Of a DNA stretch of 64,000 bases, positions 39,151 through 51,285 are shown in pieces. Origin of the DNA: Impatiens glandulifera. Lineage: Eukaryota; Streptophyta; Magnoliopsida; Ericales; Balsaminaceae. Position numbers and translations under genes: made by a program. The notes below the pieces were generated by a model, which had not been told where the DNA came from, did not search any database, and was given only the letters and a program-made list of their open reading frames with translations. Location of the stretch: the NCBI RefSeq assembly GCF_907164915.1, contig NC_061864.1, positions 9,369,889 through 9,433,888 on the forward strand, read 5' to 3'. Within the stretch, counting starts at the first letter, position 1; each line of letters starts with the position of its first letter.

Positions 39151-39172
39151 GCCTCCATCAAGATTATCAAAC

Positions 39173-40200
39173 TTAGAAAGAATTCAAGGTTTCTGAACAA
39201 TTAGCATCAACCATATTAACATAAACATCAAGCAGATTATTAATACCTAGAGGGTTCAATTCAACATTAAAAATAAATGAAATAATCATACCTAAATAGT
39301 TCATATAAACCTGTGCAACTATAGTCTTAATCATATTAAGAATTTCAATCTCATGAATAACAATAATATTATCAAGATTAGCCAAATCATTAAAAATAAT
39401 GCTATCAGTTTGGTTAAAAATATATTTACACCCCTCAACACTTTCACGCAGTCTACCACATTTAATATGATTACAATCCACTAACGTGATTTCAGAGTCC
39501 AAATTCGCACAATAATCCAACTTATCAAGATTTAAGGTGAGAAGACATGCTTGAAAGGAGTTTTGAACTTGATTTCAAATTACATTTGCAATCAATTGAT
39601 GAAACAACATCTTTGCATTTTGGCTTGACTTTCCAACATTGTTAAGAGATTTAGCCATATGTCTTTCCTTACTATTTTCCTACAGTTTGCGGACACAGAT
39701 GGAATCCCTCCAGATTAGCATGGTGAATTTTCTGACTTAACAAACCGGACATGCGTGCACCGGTTATTGAGATGACATACTCTCAAACGAGTACAATATT
39801 TAATCCTAAGAAACTGTAGGATTCAAGATACCACAACCAATGCAGGGTCGGATACAACATTCAGCGGTTGCTGTAGTGCTTCAACAACGGCTATGAAAAC
39901 CAACACTGTAATAGAATAAAGAAACTAACTGCAACTAGTGCATATCAGTGCTAAGAAATAGCACACAGAGAAATTAACTTATCCAGAATTGCACTTGACA
40001 ATTCAATAGAACAGACCGAAGTCTATTCAATTATGTAAACGAATATGTAGAAATAAGGCAAAAACCTGACGAACGATTTGTATCGGAGAAATCGCAGAGG
40101 TCTAATAGCAAATCGCTACACCTTTCAAGGGATCCAATTTTGCATTAGCATCATCCCAAAGCCCACAAAGAAATTTCAACGCCACCTTAACAAAGACCAT
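39173..40200 (-). pseudogene. Unidentified gene or gene fragment on the minus strand
   Basis: Three exon-like pieces lie in order on the minus strand. At 40200-40102 a 32-codon frame begins MVFVKVALKFLCGLWDDANA. Around 39656-39580 a piece reads MAKSLNNVGKSSQNAKM before a stop. At 39520-39173, extendable upstream to about 39565, an open frame includes ITLVDCNHIKCGRLRESVEG, QTDSIIFNDLANLDNIIVIH and MNYLGMIISFIF. These read as true coding sequence by composition, but I recognise no family. The gene would be cut off by hAT and CACTA insertions just downstream. Splice joints between the pieces are not established. Confidence 0.35.
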
Positions 40201-40379
40201 TTTTGCGAGAAGATTGTAGCGGAGAAGATTCGTGTCAGAGTTTGAAAAATCGATGAAAGAGAAAGTGAATATTGGGAGTGCAACCGAAATTTTTTGAATT
40301 TGTTTAAACTATTCAACTAAACTTAATAGAAGATTTAATTATTAATAATATATAAATATATATTATAAATTACAAGTGA

Positions 40380-43055
40380 AGTTATCAAGTGAAGTTTGTT
40401 TCACTTCCATATACAATGTTAATAGCAAATTAGATCTTCTACTACCGAATGGGTGTTCTTCTATTGCGAACCAATTAAAACTCAGCAGTATTATTATATT
40501 AATAAATTAAAATTGGGTTAAAAGGAAAAGAGAGAACCCGAAACCCGTACTTCATTCCGGGTTCAACAAAAATGGAAATAAGTGAAGCTTCTTTCGCTTC
40601 ACTCTGTTTTACATGACCCATTGAAGAGACGGTCTACACCGTTTTACATGATGTTGTCAATGTAAAACTGATTGATATATATTTACTATTGAGTGAAGAG
40701 AACTTCATTTGACTCTGATTTATAAATTATGTTTATAAATTTATATGTGATGTATTTAAATTATTAAATAATAATTCATATAATTTTATTTTTGATATAT
40801 ATAAAATAATAACTATAAATTAATATAATTTTATATTAAGATCTGTCTAAAATAATAATAATAAATTATGTGATTTGAGATATTTAAATTAATTTTTATA
40901 AATGATTTTAATTATATTTTATAATTGTGATATATTCAAATGAATTTGTACAAATTATTTCATAATGTATATATGCACAAATTTCTGTAATGTATTGAAA
41001 TATATTTTGACAAATTATTTAAAAATTTATATAATTATATAATTATATATTAAATATATACCTATAAAAACATATTTTTAATTATTTTTGAAAGATATTT
41101 AAATTATTTTGTAAATATATTTAAATGAATTTGTAAAACAAAAGTATTCAATTTTTTTTTTGTAATATATTTAAATAAATTTGTAAAATAAAATATTTTA
41201 AAATTTATTTTTAAGATATTTAAAAAAAATGTTTAAAATATTTTATATTTTATATAATTATATATTAAATATAAATAAATGTTCATGTAAAACCACTAAC
41301 ACATTTATGTAAAAACATTTATACGTTAATGTAAAAACATTTATGCCTTCATTTAAGTCTGCAAAAAAATTAAAAAAAATAAACGCTACCAGGTGAAGCC
41401 TGGGTATTTACAGCGCTCAAATGTGTAAAATAAGCACTTTTTACATAAATGTGTTAATGGTTTTACATTAACATTTATATATATTTAATATATAATTATA
41501 TAAAATATAAAATAATTTAAATATTTTTTTTAAATATCTTACAAATAAATTTTAAAATATTTTGTTTTACAAATTTATTTAAATATATTAAAAAAAAAGT
41601 TTAAACATGTTGTTATATATATATATCATAGAAAATAATAAAAATAAATTCATTTAAATATCTTACAAATATAAATATCTAGTAAAGTTTGATTCACTTC
41701 TATCAACGCGGTAAGTATTGAGGGAAGCAAACTTCACCTGGTAGTGTTTGTTTCACTAATTTGAGCGTTGTAATACCTAGGTGAAACAAGCTTCACCTGG
41801 TAGAGCTTGTTTTTTTTTAATTATTTTGCAGACTTACGTGAAGGCATTAATGCTTTTACATGAACGTATAAATGTTTTTACATAAATGTATTAGTGGTTT
41901 TACATTAACATTTATTTATATTTAATATATAATTATATAAAATATAAAATAATTTAAATATTCTTTTTAAATATCTTAGAAATAAATTTTAAAATATTTT
42001 GTTTTACAAATTCATTTAAATATATTACTAAAAATTTTGAACATATTGTTTTATTTATATTCAAAATATAATTATATAAAATAATTAAATTAAATTTATT
42101 TAAATATCTTACAAATGTAAATACCTAGTGAAGTTTGTTTCACTTCTATCAGTGTTGTAAATATTGAGTGAAGTAAGTTTCACCTGGTAGTGCTTGTTTC
42201 ACACATTTGAGTGCTGTAAATACCCAGGTGAATACTTTTGAGTGCTTGTTTTACAAATTTATTTAAATATGTTACAAAAAAAAATTGAATACTTTTGTTT
42301 TACAAATTCATTTAAATATATTTACAAAATAATTTAAATATCTTTCATAAATAATTAAAAATATGTTTTTATATGTATATATTAAATATATAATTATATA
42401 ATTATATAAATTTTTAATAATTTGTCAAAATATATTTCAATACATTACAAAGAAATTTGTGCATATTGAATATATAAATATATATACATTATCAAATAAT
42501 TTGTACAAATTCATTTGAAAATATCACAATTATAACATATAATTATAATCATTCATACAAATTAATTTAAATATCTTAAATCACATAATTTATAATTATT
42601 ATTTTAAACTGATCTTGAAATAAAATTATATTAGTTCATAATTATTATTTTATATATATTAGAAATAAAATTATATGAATTATTATTTAATCATTTAAAT
42701 ACATCACAAATAAATTTATAAACATAATTTATAAATCAGAGTCAGTTGAAGTTCGCTTCACTCAACTGATTGAATATATATCAATCAGTTTTACATGGAC
42801 AGCCTCATATAAAACAGTGTAGACCGTCTCTTCAATGGTCATGTAAAACGAAGTGAAGCGAAGAAATCTTTACTCATTTCCGTTTCTACAAAATCCGGAA
42901 TGAAATACGGGTTCCGGGTTCTATCTCTTCCTTTCAACCCAGTTTTAATTTATTAATATAATAATAATGCTGAGTTTTGATTAGTCCGTAACATGGGAAC
43001 ACCCCATTCGGTGGCAGAAGATCTGATCTGTGTTAATAGAAGTTTCACTTGATAA
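40380..43055. repeat. Giant inverted repeat (foldback), 2.7 kb
   Basis: Left and right arms are inverted copies: agatcttct at 40432 pairs with 43024, ttgaagagacggtctac at 40621 pairs with 42835, and gtattcaat at 41144 pairs with 42292, all around one centre near 41720. Arms are at least 860 bp. The 900-bp middle contains further inverted copies of its own (ctaccaggtgaagc at 41386, gcttcacctggtag at 41790) and direct repeats of ttttacattaacattt blocks. The word agtgaag/cttcact recurs at the ends. No open frame, transposase or clear target duplication is seen. It is probably a foldback or MULE-like element. Confidence 0.8.
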
Positions 43056-44432
43056 TAGTGAAGCGCTATCGAGTAAAATTTGTTTCACTTTCATTTACCA
43101 CATTACTAATAGAAGTGAAGTAAGAGTGAAGTTTGATTTATTTTCATTTACAATATAAACAAAAGTGAAGTAATTTTCACTTAAATGCGTTTCCTCATGT
43201 TTAACTTAGAAGAAATCTGTGATATTTTCGAGTTTTGAATATTATTTTTTACTTGAATGAGATATAATATATAGTATTAATATTAAAAAAAAAATTGAAG
43301 TCAGATCCTAGTATATATTTTAAAGATAGTTTAAAAAATTTAAGAATTGTTGAAGTATAACCATGCATGACTCTTATATTGTTTGATTAGTTTAAAATTG
43401 GCTTCTAGACGCGGTTGATGTCAAATCAGAGTATATTAGTGTTTTTCCTAAAATGACTAAAAGTCAGTCTGAATTGGTTGAATGTTTCAAGATGCATGGT
43501 TTAGTCTGCTTATATGACTTGGATTTTGAGGTTGTTATTAATTATATATAAATTAATATATGGGATAATATTATATTATAGTATTAATTATTTTATAATT
43601 CTAAATTAGATGTGATTTATGTATTTAATATTGATTTGATTATATGATCAATATATGGATTTCAACACTCCCGAGTTAGTTAGATTATAAAATGTTAATA
43701 ACATTATTATTTCTCAATCTCGTCTTTAACTCTAAATTGTTCAAGTTATTTCGATATTGAGTTTGATGAGATAAGATAATATATGTGTATAACAATATTA
43801 TTAATAAATTATATTATTGTATTAATTTTGTTTATAAACTGGCCTTATCCTAATATCTTCTATTAGCTAGCATCTTCTTCTGTTCAAACAATAACTACTT
43901 TTAATAGTTAAAGAGAAATAATTCCAAAATTTTCAAAGAACTACTAATTGGTCTTTCCTTAGCCTTGTCTCTTTCTCTCCCTCCCTCTCCGCGTACGGTG
44001 TGGTGTGGTGTGATGTTATGAAAATTGTTATATTTTTATTATTTCTTAATTAAATAGTAATACTATTAATTAATTAATTAATTAGTCAATTCATGATATA
44101 ATTATTTACAGGAATTAACTTGACACCAATTCCTAACAACTTTCCCGTGGATGCTAATTAATTAATTTGTGAATGATATATGCGAGCGAAGAGGATCGAG
44201 GGTTGTTGGGGGGACGTCTCCGATGATCATCGATCATTTCAAATATAAATAAATAAATAAATAAATTTGGACGGCCTTTAACTATCTAACTAACTAATTA
44301 ATTTCTCTTGACTGACCTTAAAATTTAATTAACCTCTTCCTCCTCCTCCTCCCGTAACACGCGTAATGTGTGGATGTGTTATGATGTTTTGAAAAATATA
44401 CGAGAGAGATTGTACGTAATCATATATTTGTG
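43056..44432. other. Upstream part of duplication unit 2
   Basis: 43300-43560 matches 59855-60110 nearly base for base (accatgcatgactcttatat, cttctagacgcggttgatg) and more weakly 58070-58320. Then come the sequence shared with the other DC1 promoters (ctccgcgtac, 43985) and the conserved block at 44111-44158. No gene. Confidence 0.6.
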
Positions 44433-44440
44433 TATAAAAG
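44433..44440 (+). promoter_or_regulatory. TATA box of DC1-2
   Basis: TATAAAAG followed by ctagctagctagca, a layout shared with DC1-3 (61132-61139). It lies 116 bases before the conserved ATG (44556). Confidence 0.7.
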
Positions 44441-44537
44441 CTAGCTAGCTAGCAGAGATTCAAAGAGAAAATATATATCATATCATAATCATAATATTCA
44501 TAATCATAATCATTCATTCATAATCCATTATTCATCG

Positions 44538-45253
44538 ATGGATCGATCGATATCAATGGCTGATCATCAGTACAACAACAACAAGTGCAAGGAAGGGCAG
44601 CACCTACTACAACTCAAGTCTACAAGCGATGACAAACATATTTCCAACTCCTTCGAGTGCGCGATGGCTGCAAACAACCTGGCTTTGGCTTTCGCTACTG
44701 TTGCTGTAACTGCGGCAAACACCAACTCCATGAGGAATGCTACCGCGCTAATTCAGTCACCATCCCAAACCCTAATTTCCACCGCCACCTCTCAGCTTCC
44801 AGTTCCAAGTCCCAGTCCCGCTTCTGCAATGCATGCGGAAAACAGATCCTTGGCTTCTTTTACCACTCCGAGTCCGAGGGCGCCAGTGGCTTGTACCTCC
44901 ACCCTTGCTGCAACAATCTGGATCACAACATCACCTCCGCCAATATGGAGTTCACCCTACATCAAGTCGTTGGAGGAATTAAAAGCCAGATCAAAGATTG
45001 TTTTCATTGCTGGAAACCTACTTTATCTGGGCCTGGGACAGTCGACAAAGAGGTGCCGGGGTGGTCTTACGTGTCTACTTGCGAGCCTCATGATTGGTGT
45101 CATGTTTATTGTATGCGGGAGTTGATGATGCAGATTCGTGAGTCCGAGCTGCTGCTAATTGAGAAGAAGGAGAAACAGAAATTTGTGAGGAAATGGCTGT
45201 CTGTTGCAAATATTGCGACAGGTCTTTTATTGAAAACGATGACAGGATCATGA
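44538..45253 (+). pseudogene. DC1-domain protein, copy 2, frameshifted
   Basis: Alignment with copy 3 puts the start at ATG 44556 (MADHQYN); an in-frame ATG at 44538 would add six residues. Reading is normal for 35 codons up to SFEC (TGC 44658-44660), then a duplicated gc (44661-44662) shifts the frame. The rest of the gene is intact in the other frame from 44663 (DGCKQPGFG) to a stop at 45253, about 196 codons. It still has module 1 (RYCCCNC, LHEEC), module 2 (FCNACGKQ, LHPCC) and module 3 (CFHC, PGWSYVSTC, WCHVYC). As read, translation would run on in the wrong frame to 45125 and produce a 195-residue hybrid with no zinc ligands. The C-terminus is about eight codons shorter than copy 3. Either it is a young pseudogene or the 2-bp insertion is a sequencing error. 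Confidence 0.85.
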
Positions 45254-46873
45254 ACGAAGAAGACACGAGGTAATTTGGTTGGTGTGGGTTGCGGATGTTT
45301 TACTTCTGTTAATGCTAGCTTACTTAATTTCAAGTATTTACTTTCAAGTATTTGTTGTTGTTTGTTTGTTTGGTTTGATTTCTATTATTATCAGTTGTTT
45401 GTTTGGCTTTAATTAATAATATTTCTCTTGTTGCTAATAGTATTAATTAATTTGTTGTTTAATTTTATGCATGGGTTGTCTTCCATTTTATTATAATATA
45501 TAGTCTTTAATTTTAATTTATAACTAAAATGTCCTCTAACTTTATTTCACCACCATGTCACTATATATCTTTACTAATAATTCATTAATTAATGAAACTC
45601 ACTTTTTAAAATAATATAATTAAAGAGACAAATATATCATATTTATTTATTTATGAACTAGCTAGAGATCTTAAATGCACCTATGGTTAGAAAATATTAT
45701 ATTTATGAAAATGAACTAGACAAAATTATCAAGTAAAACGAAATTTTATATTATTTATTATTTATTTTAATTATAAAATTAATATTCAAACAAAAATCTT
45801 AACATTGACTAAAATTCTCTCTCACCTGTTACATATCTTCCCCTTTCTCTCTTTCTCTCTTTCTCTTTATCTTTCTCTTTCTCTAACTCTAATTTGAGAT
45901 ATATTTTTTTATTTTTTTATTTATATAGTTTTGAATTATATATTGGGACATATCTTAGCCCTAAATAACAACGCGACATCTTCCATTTCCATTTATTTAC
46001 ATGTGGTACTATCTCATTTGATTAAGGTCGTGTAGGTTAGTGTATGATCAAATTATTCGAGAAAAATATAAAGTGAACGGTAAATGGGAAGGTGAGAGAA
46101 GAGAGATTTTCAATTAATGTTAAAATTTGTTTTAAGGTTAAATTTTGTAATTATACAATTGGATTATACTTGACAGGTCAATTTAATTTAATTTAATTAT
46201 AACAGTGTTTAAAATTTTTGTTACTTTAAATAAATTTGATATATTTTGTCAAGTTCGTTTTAATAAATAAACAAAAAAATATAATTGAGACATCAAACAA
46301 CAAATTTCATAGACAAATATTTTATTTCTTCTGAAATGTTAATGATCTTCCATGAATATTAATTTGTAACCTTTTTTTTTGTACAAGTGTATAGATATTG
46401 CTTATTAATTGTTAAAAGACTACTTTTAATGTAAAAAAGAACTATAATTTGACTTTTTAGCATAAATTTTTTCTTTATTTTTGTGGTTGAGTTTTGACTT
46501 AACACAATGAAACCCATCTTTTTTTCCTAATTGCTCCTTTTGTGTGTTACATATTGTGGGATTGGGAAAGTTCTTTTAATATTATGTCTTGTGACCATTT
46601 AAAAAAAAAAATTCAACGCATAACTAATTAATGAAAACCCCAATTAGCATTGACATATGCTTAACAAAATATAAAAGAAAAAAAAAGTTATAATAGAACT
46701 AATTAATTATGTATATTATCAATTGAAGCTCATATATTTATAGTGTAATCTGCAAACCTTGGAACCTCCATTAACTAATTTAATATTATCCACAAAACTT
46801 CCAAGCCAGTTCTTAACTAAGAACGATTTTATGGAGTATAAAACAGTTATATATTTCAAAATATATATATGCA
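45254..46873. other. 3' flank of DC1-2
   Basis: Collinear with 61999-63330 of unit 3 (cctctaactttatttcacc, gaactagctagagatctta, tgacttaacacaatg). Two copies of the tttgtttggtttgatttcta UTR word lie at 45350-45410. A CT-rich microsatellite is at 45845-45890. No gene. Confidence 0.55.
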
Positions 46874-47100
46874 CAAGGGCGAATTCATGTATAAAGCTAC
46901 CTAGGCTGTAGCCCGGGTAGCTTAAAATACTTGGTATGTTGTGACAATAACGACGGTATTTTCCCGTCGTTATTAACAAGTTTCTCGTCGTTAAAGGGCA
47001 ACATTCATATTAAAATTTGATATTATTATCAAGTTAGCCCCGATAGATTTTGTATAAAAAAATTAGCCCCGATAGATTTCAAATCTTGGCTCCGCCCCTG
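46874..47100. mobile_element. hAT-like MITE upstream of defensin-like copy 1
   Basis: Ends CAAGGGCGAA and TCCGCCCCTG are imperfect inverted repeats of a common CAGGGGCGGA type. Flanks TATATGCA and TATATGTA look like an 8-bp duplication with one change. The interior includes an 11-bp perfect hairpin (aataacgacgg / ccgtcgttatt, 46946-46973). It is absent from unit 3, and sits about 90 bp before the pseudogene start. Confidence 0.7.
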
Positions 47101-47191
47101 TATATGTATGAATATAAGCATGCAAAACAACAAATATAATAAAATAGATCTAAGATTAAGTTTTAGAGTCATATTAGTACATAGATCGATC

Positions 47192-47468
47192 ATGAAGTTC
47201 TTTCTCCTGCTTGCTCGTATGTATCAATATCTCATTCTCTAATGAACTTATATGAAATATATAATAAAATGATGTAACAAATTAATTTGATTAATAATTA
47301 GAACTGTGCAGAAGAAATATGGGTGGGAGCTCATGTGAATACATGTTATAGGGAAAGCAAAAAGTTTGAGGGTAGGTGTGGAACAATGAGAATTGCAACG
47401 ACATTTGCAAGAGGGAACATTTTCTAGGCGGGAGGTGTAGGGGTGCTCTTAAGCATAACTGTGTTTGA
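47192..47468 (+). pseudogene. Defensin-like (gamma-thionin) pseudogene, copy 1
   Basis: The two-exon layout is that of plant defensins, small secreted cysteine-rich antifungal peptides. Exon 1 (47192-47216) keeps an ATG and the end of a signal peptide (MKFFLLLA) before a gtatgt donor, but it is 21 bases shorter than the copy at 63651, leaving too short a signal. Exon 2 starts after the AG at 47300-47301. It shows NTCYRESKKFEGRC in one frame; the remaining family cysteine pattern (an NC, an IC and a GGRC gamma-core-like triplet) continues in another frame because one base is missing between 47380 and 47393. A TGA at 47466 stands where a late cysteine is expected. A Pro-rich stretch (STPRPPPSQRG) follows the stop in frame. 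The exon 1/exon 2 phase does not fit either. Several independent lesions make it a pseudogene. Confidence 0.7.
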
Positions 47469-48500
47469 ATGGCAAGGTACAGCGGTTTTGGCTCAACTCC
47501 TCGACCTCCACCATCTCAACGTGGAGACGAAGGTGGTGAATGCCGGGAAGATGAAGGTGGGCGATTGATAATAACTAAGCTACCCGAAATTTCCCTATGA
47601 ATCATTGGAGCGTTATGCAATTTTCTTCAAGTTTCATGATAAATTAATATCTAGAATAATAAAAATGATTTAAGAATAATAAATTATAAGTAATTTATTG
47701 TTATAAGATCTCTATAATATGAATACAAGTACAACCGTACTTGCATTGTGGCTCATTCATGTAATTAAAATAATAATATATTTTCAGATTAAACAACAAT
47801 TACCAGAATAATTGTTAACCCTGCAGAAGGGGTATTTATGTCCAGAATTTTCGGTTGCATATTTATCAGCACCGCCGCAAGAATGTATATATATGCCGGG
47901 ATGTTTACTAGTTAATGTTATTTCTTTTATTTATATATATATATAAAAAAAAGGAGGAATGATAAACTCATCAAAAGAAATAAGACTACCAATTTGATGT
48001 GGCAGACCATATTGTTCCCACATCAGAATTTGAAAAAAAATACATTTTGGGATCAAATTATAATTTTTCGGAATCCGAAATGTGATTTTTCAAAACAATT
48101 TGGCCCCAAAATATAACATTTTTAATTTTTCTTTCTACTCCCACGTGACATGTCTTGTCGAATTCCTAAACTTATTTTTGCTGCTACGTACCCACATTGC
48201 TGAATTTATAATAGAATTCTTAAATATATCATGTTTTTTAAACATAAAATATAAATATTATAATAATACAATTACAAATATATCAAAGTGGTCATACGAA
48301 AATAGTTCAAAATATCAATAGCCTTTAAGTAAAAATGGAGAAACATCAGGCTAATTCTTCTTAATTTTTAAAAAAAAAAAAATTCAATAAATTAGATTAG
48401 GTCTAAAAAAAATGGAGTAAATTTTGTTTAAATAAACTAAATTGATAATATTTATCCTAATGCTTATATATTATTACCTAACTTATTTATTCTACTGTTC
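47469..48500. other. Downstream of defensin-like copy 1
   Basis: Contains blocks collinear with unit 1 (tcatgataaattaatatcta at 47637; agcaccgccgcaagaatgta at 47868). The open frame 48082-48321 has no domain and lies in low-complexity DNA. Confidence 0.5.
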
Positions 48501-49900
48501 TACTGGGTCTACGTGGTAGCGAAATGTATAATTAATAAATAAAAATATAATAATAATTAAGACACGCTTATCACGTAGAATATTATCTATCCTTTTATTA
48601 ATTAATTTATCTCTTCTCTTATTAAATAATTTTTCTCTCTATCTCTACAAATTAATTTATCCCATTAATTATTATTTTACTCATTTCTTTTATATTTATT
48701 ATCTCTCATTTAACGGATAAATTAACTCAACAATTTACAACAAACTCTCACATTAAATATTTTAATAATATGTTTAAATAAACCCTAAAATCTAAACCAT
48801 AAACTCTAAACTCTAAACCCTAAATCCTAAATCCTAAATCATAAATCCTATTCGGGAGCAGTTGTATTGCTTTGGAGCTTTGGGACAGATTCTATAAAAG
48901 CCTGGAGCTGATCAGTTTCCCGAACGAATGGAATGAAATCAAAGAAACGACACTACTCAAAGTCAAGGGAAATAGATTTGCAACAAGCGTGTTTAAGTGC
49001 GGTTTTGGAGTAGTGGTGTATAACATTTGGCAAGAACGGAATGCAAGGATATGTGACAGAACCCGCAGAAGCATTGATGAGTTATGGAAAGATATTGTAT
49101 CGGATTGCAGCACCCTCGCGGGAACATGGAGAGGAATTCCAAGCACGGAGCAGAACTGGAATATCTGCAGGAACTGGAATTTACCGTTTTTTAAACTCAC
49201 TAGAATTGAAAACATTGTAAACAGATAATTCATTTACGTTTTTAGCTTTTATTCAGAATGTTACGACTTCAAAATCATTCTAGGCCTTTCTAGAATGATC
49301 TCTTAAACTCATGGTTTTTTTTTTTTTCGTTTTTGAGAATTTTTAATGAAATGACGCTAATTCGTTTTCCAAAAAAAAAAAAAAATCTTAAACCCTAATT
49401 AATATCACTGATTAGTTGAATTATGAATTTATCTCTTTTATTTTTATTTTATTTTTATGACTTTTCAATTCCTTTATTTATCAAATATTTTTTATTTATT
49501 TTTTAAATGCCCTCTTTTTTCTTTTTTTTATTATTTTTTTCTATTGACTTATTAATATTTTTTTAGTTTTATTACTTATAAATAAATGTTTATCTAATAT
49601 TTCTATTCTCACGCATTAATTATTTTCTCTCCAAGTAACTAATTATTAATCAATTAATTTTTTTCACTTATTTCTTTGATAAATTCATAATTCAACTAAA
49701 TAAGAGATATTAATTAGGGTTTATGATTTAGGGTTTATGGTTTAGAATTTAGGGTTTATAATTTAGGGTTTATAGTTTAGGGTTTATAATTTAGTATTTA
49801 AATAAATTAATTAACTAGAAGAGAGATAAATTAATTAATTAGTAAGAGAGAGAGAATTTTTTTTTTTTTTTAATTTCAACCTACGTCATTAAGTAGACCA
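48500..49900. repeat. Inverted-repeat region with telomere-like arrays
   Basis: The left side (48779-48851) has degenerate aaaccctaaatcctaaat units and the right side (49717-49795) has tttagggtttat units in the opposite sense. Outside both lie matching ttaattaatttatctct / agagataaattaattaa words. A smaller inverted pair (attagttgaattatgaattt at 49410 and aaattcataattcaactaaa at 49682) sits inside. A truncated LINE has inserted next to the left array. Overall this looks like a foldback element whose arms carry interstitial telomere-like repeats. Confidence 0.6.
48846..49386 (+). pseudogene. 5'-truncated LINE (L1) 3' end
   Basis: The open segment 48872-49228 encodes 118 residues ending the L1 reverse transcriptase ORF. 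FGVVVYNIWQERNARICDRT is the IWxERN motif that closes the zf-RVT domain, followed by RSIDELWKDI and a WNLP-type terminus. A short 3' UTR ends in a poly(A) run (49371-49386). There is no start codon context, and the 5' end is cut off next to telomere-like repeats. It is much younger than the LINE at 3.2 kb because its frame is unbroken. Confidence 0.8.
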
Positions 49901-49927
49901 AAGCTAGGCCAATAGTTGGCCCACCAA

Positions 49928-50942
49928 TTCCTGTTCTACCCAACTTTTAAACAATTTTTCTCAAGCTACCCACCTTTTCATTCACATTCCCAAACTACCC
50001 ACATTTCTCTCTCTAAATCATTAATCAACTTTTTAATTACCCATCTTACACATTAAATTCACTAATTATTTTATTTTATAAATACAAATATATATAATTA
50101 AAATTAATAATATATATTAAATAAAATATATTACATAAATATTAAAATAACACATATAATTTATTTTTACTTAATTTTATAATTATAATATATATAATTA
50201 AAAATAAGCATTATAAATTAAATAATACAAATAAATATTATAAACTAAAACAAAAATTATTACCTACACCTTTAATATTAAATATTAAAATAAAATATAT
50301 TATATTATATAAATATTAAAATAACACATATATTACATTAAATATTAAAACAACACATATATTTTATTTCTACTTAATTTTATAAATATAATATATAATT
50401 AAAACTAAACATACTAAATTAAATATCAAAATAAATATTATAAACTAAAATTAAATAAATAACATAAACCTTAAATAAAATAAAATAAACTAAATCTTAA
50501 AATAAATTACCTAAATCTTAAAATATTTATAAAAATAATAATTTAAAAAAATTTAAAATAAAATAAATTACAATAAACTTTAAAATATACGGGTTATTTT
50601 AATATTTATGTAATATATGTATTATTTTAATATTTATATAATATATTTTATTTTATTTTAATAAATAATATAATATTAAAACATTATGTAATTTAATTTA
50701 TTTTAGTGTATAATATTTTATTTTAGTTTATAATATTTATTTGAATTATATTTATAATGTTTAATTTTAATTATATATATTTTTGTATTTATAAAATAAA
50801 ATAATTAGTGAATTTAATGTGAAAGATGTTTAATTAAAAGGTTGATTAATGATTTAGAGAGAGAAAGATGGGTAGTTTGGGAATATGAATGAAAAGGTGG
50901 GTAGTTTGGGAAAATTTGTTTGAAAGGTGGGTAGGACAGGAA
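49928..50942. mobile_element. 1-kb foldback MITE with ctacccac TIRs
   Basis: The ends ttcctgttctaccca and tgggtaggacaggaa are exact inverted copies centred at 50435. The inversion extends inward for 150 bp or more through ctacccacctttt, cccaaactaccca and aatcattaatcaac words. The middle is almost pure A/T. No coding. Confidence 0.8.
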
Positions 50943-51021
50943 ATGGTTCCAGTATAGATATTTGTCATTTTTCTAACATTAAATACAATTATTAGTTTCT
51001 TTACTTTAACATATTATCCTA

Positions 51022-51285
51022 GGCCTTGTTTGGATTGGGGTTATTTAAATAACCTAGAGAGGAAAAAAAATAATGATGATTTATGATTTTGTGGAAGTGA
51101 TGATTATTTTTGATAAAAAGACTTAAAGGGTATTGATTTATATAAATAAAATAAAAAATAATAATTTTTAATAGAGGGTATTTTAGTATTTTGGTTAATG
51201 AAATAAGTGATGTGATGTGTGAAAATGATTGATTGGAAAATTGGTTTAATATAGGTTATTTAAAAAACCTAAGAAGAACATGGCC
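51022..51285. mobile_element. Tourist-like MITE
   Basis: A 264-bp element with ggccttgtttgg at the left and an inverted gttctt-catggcc-type right end, flanked by CTA on both sides (51019-51021, 51286-51288). It is related to the MITE at 17462. Confidence 0.65.
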
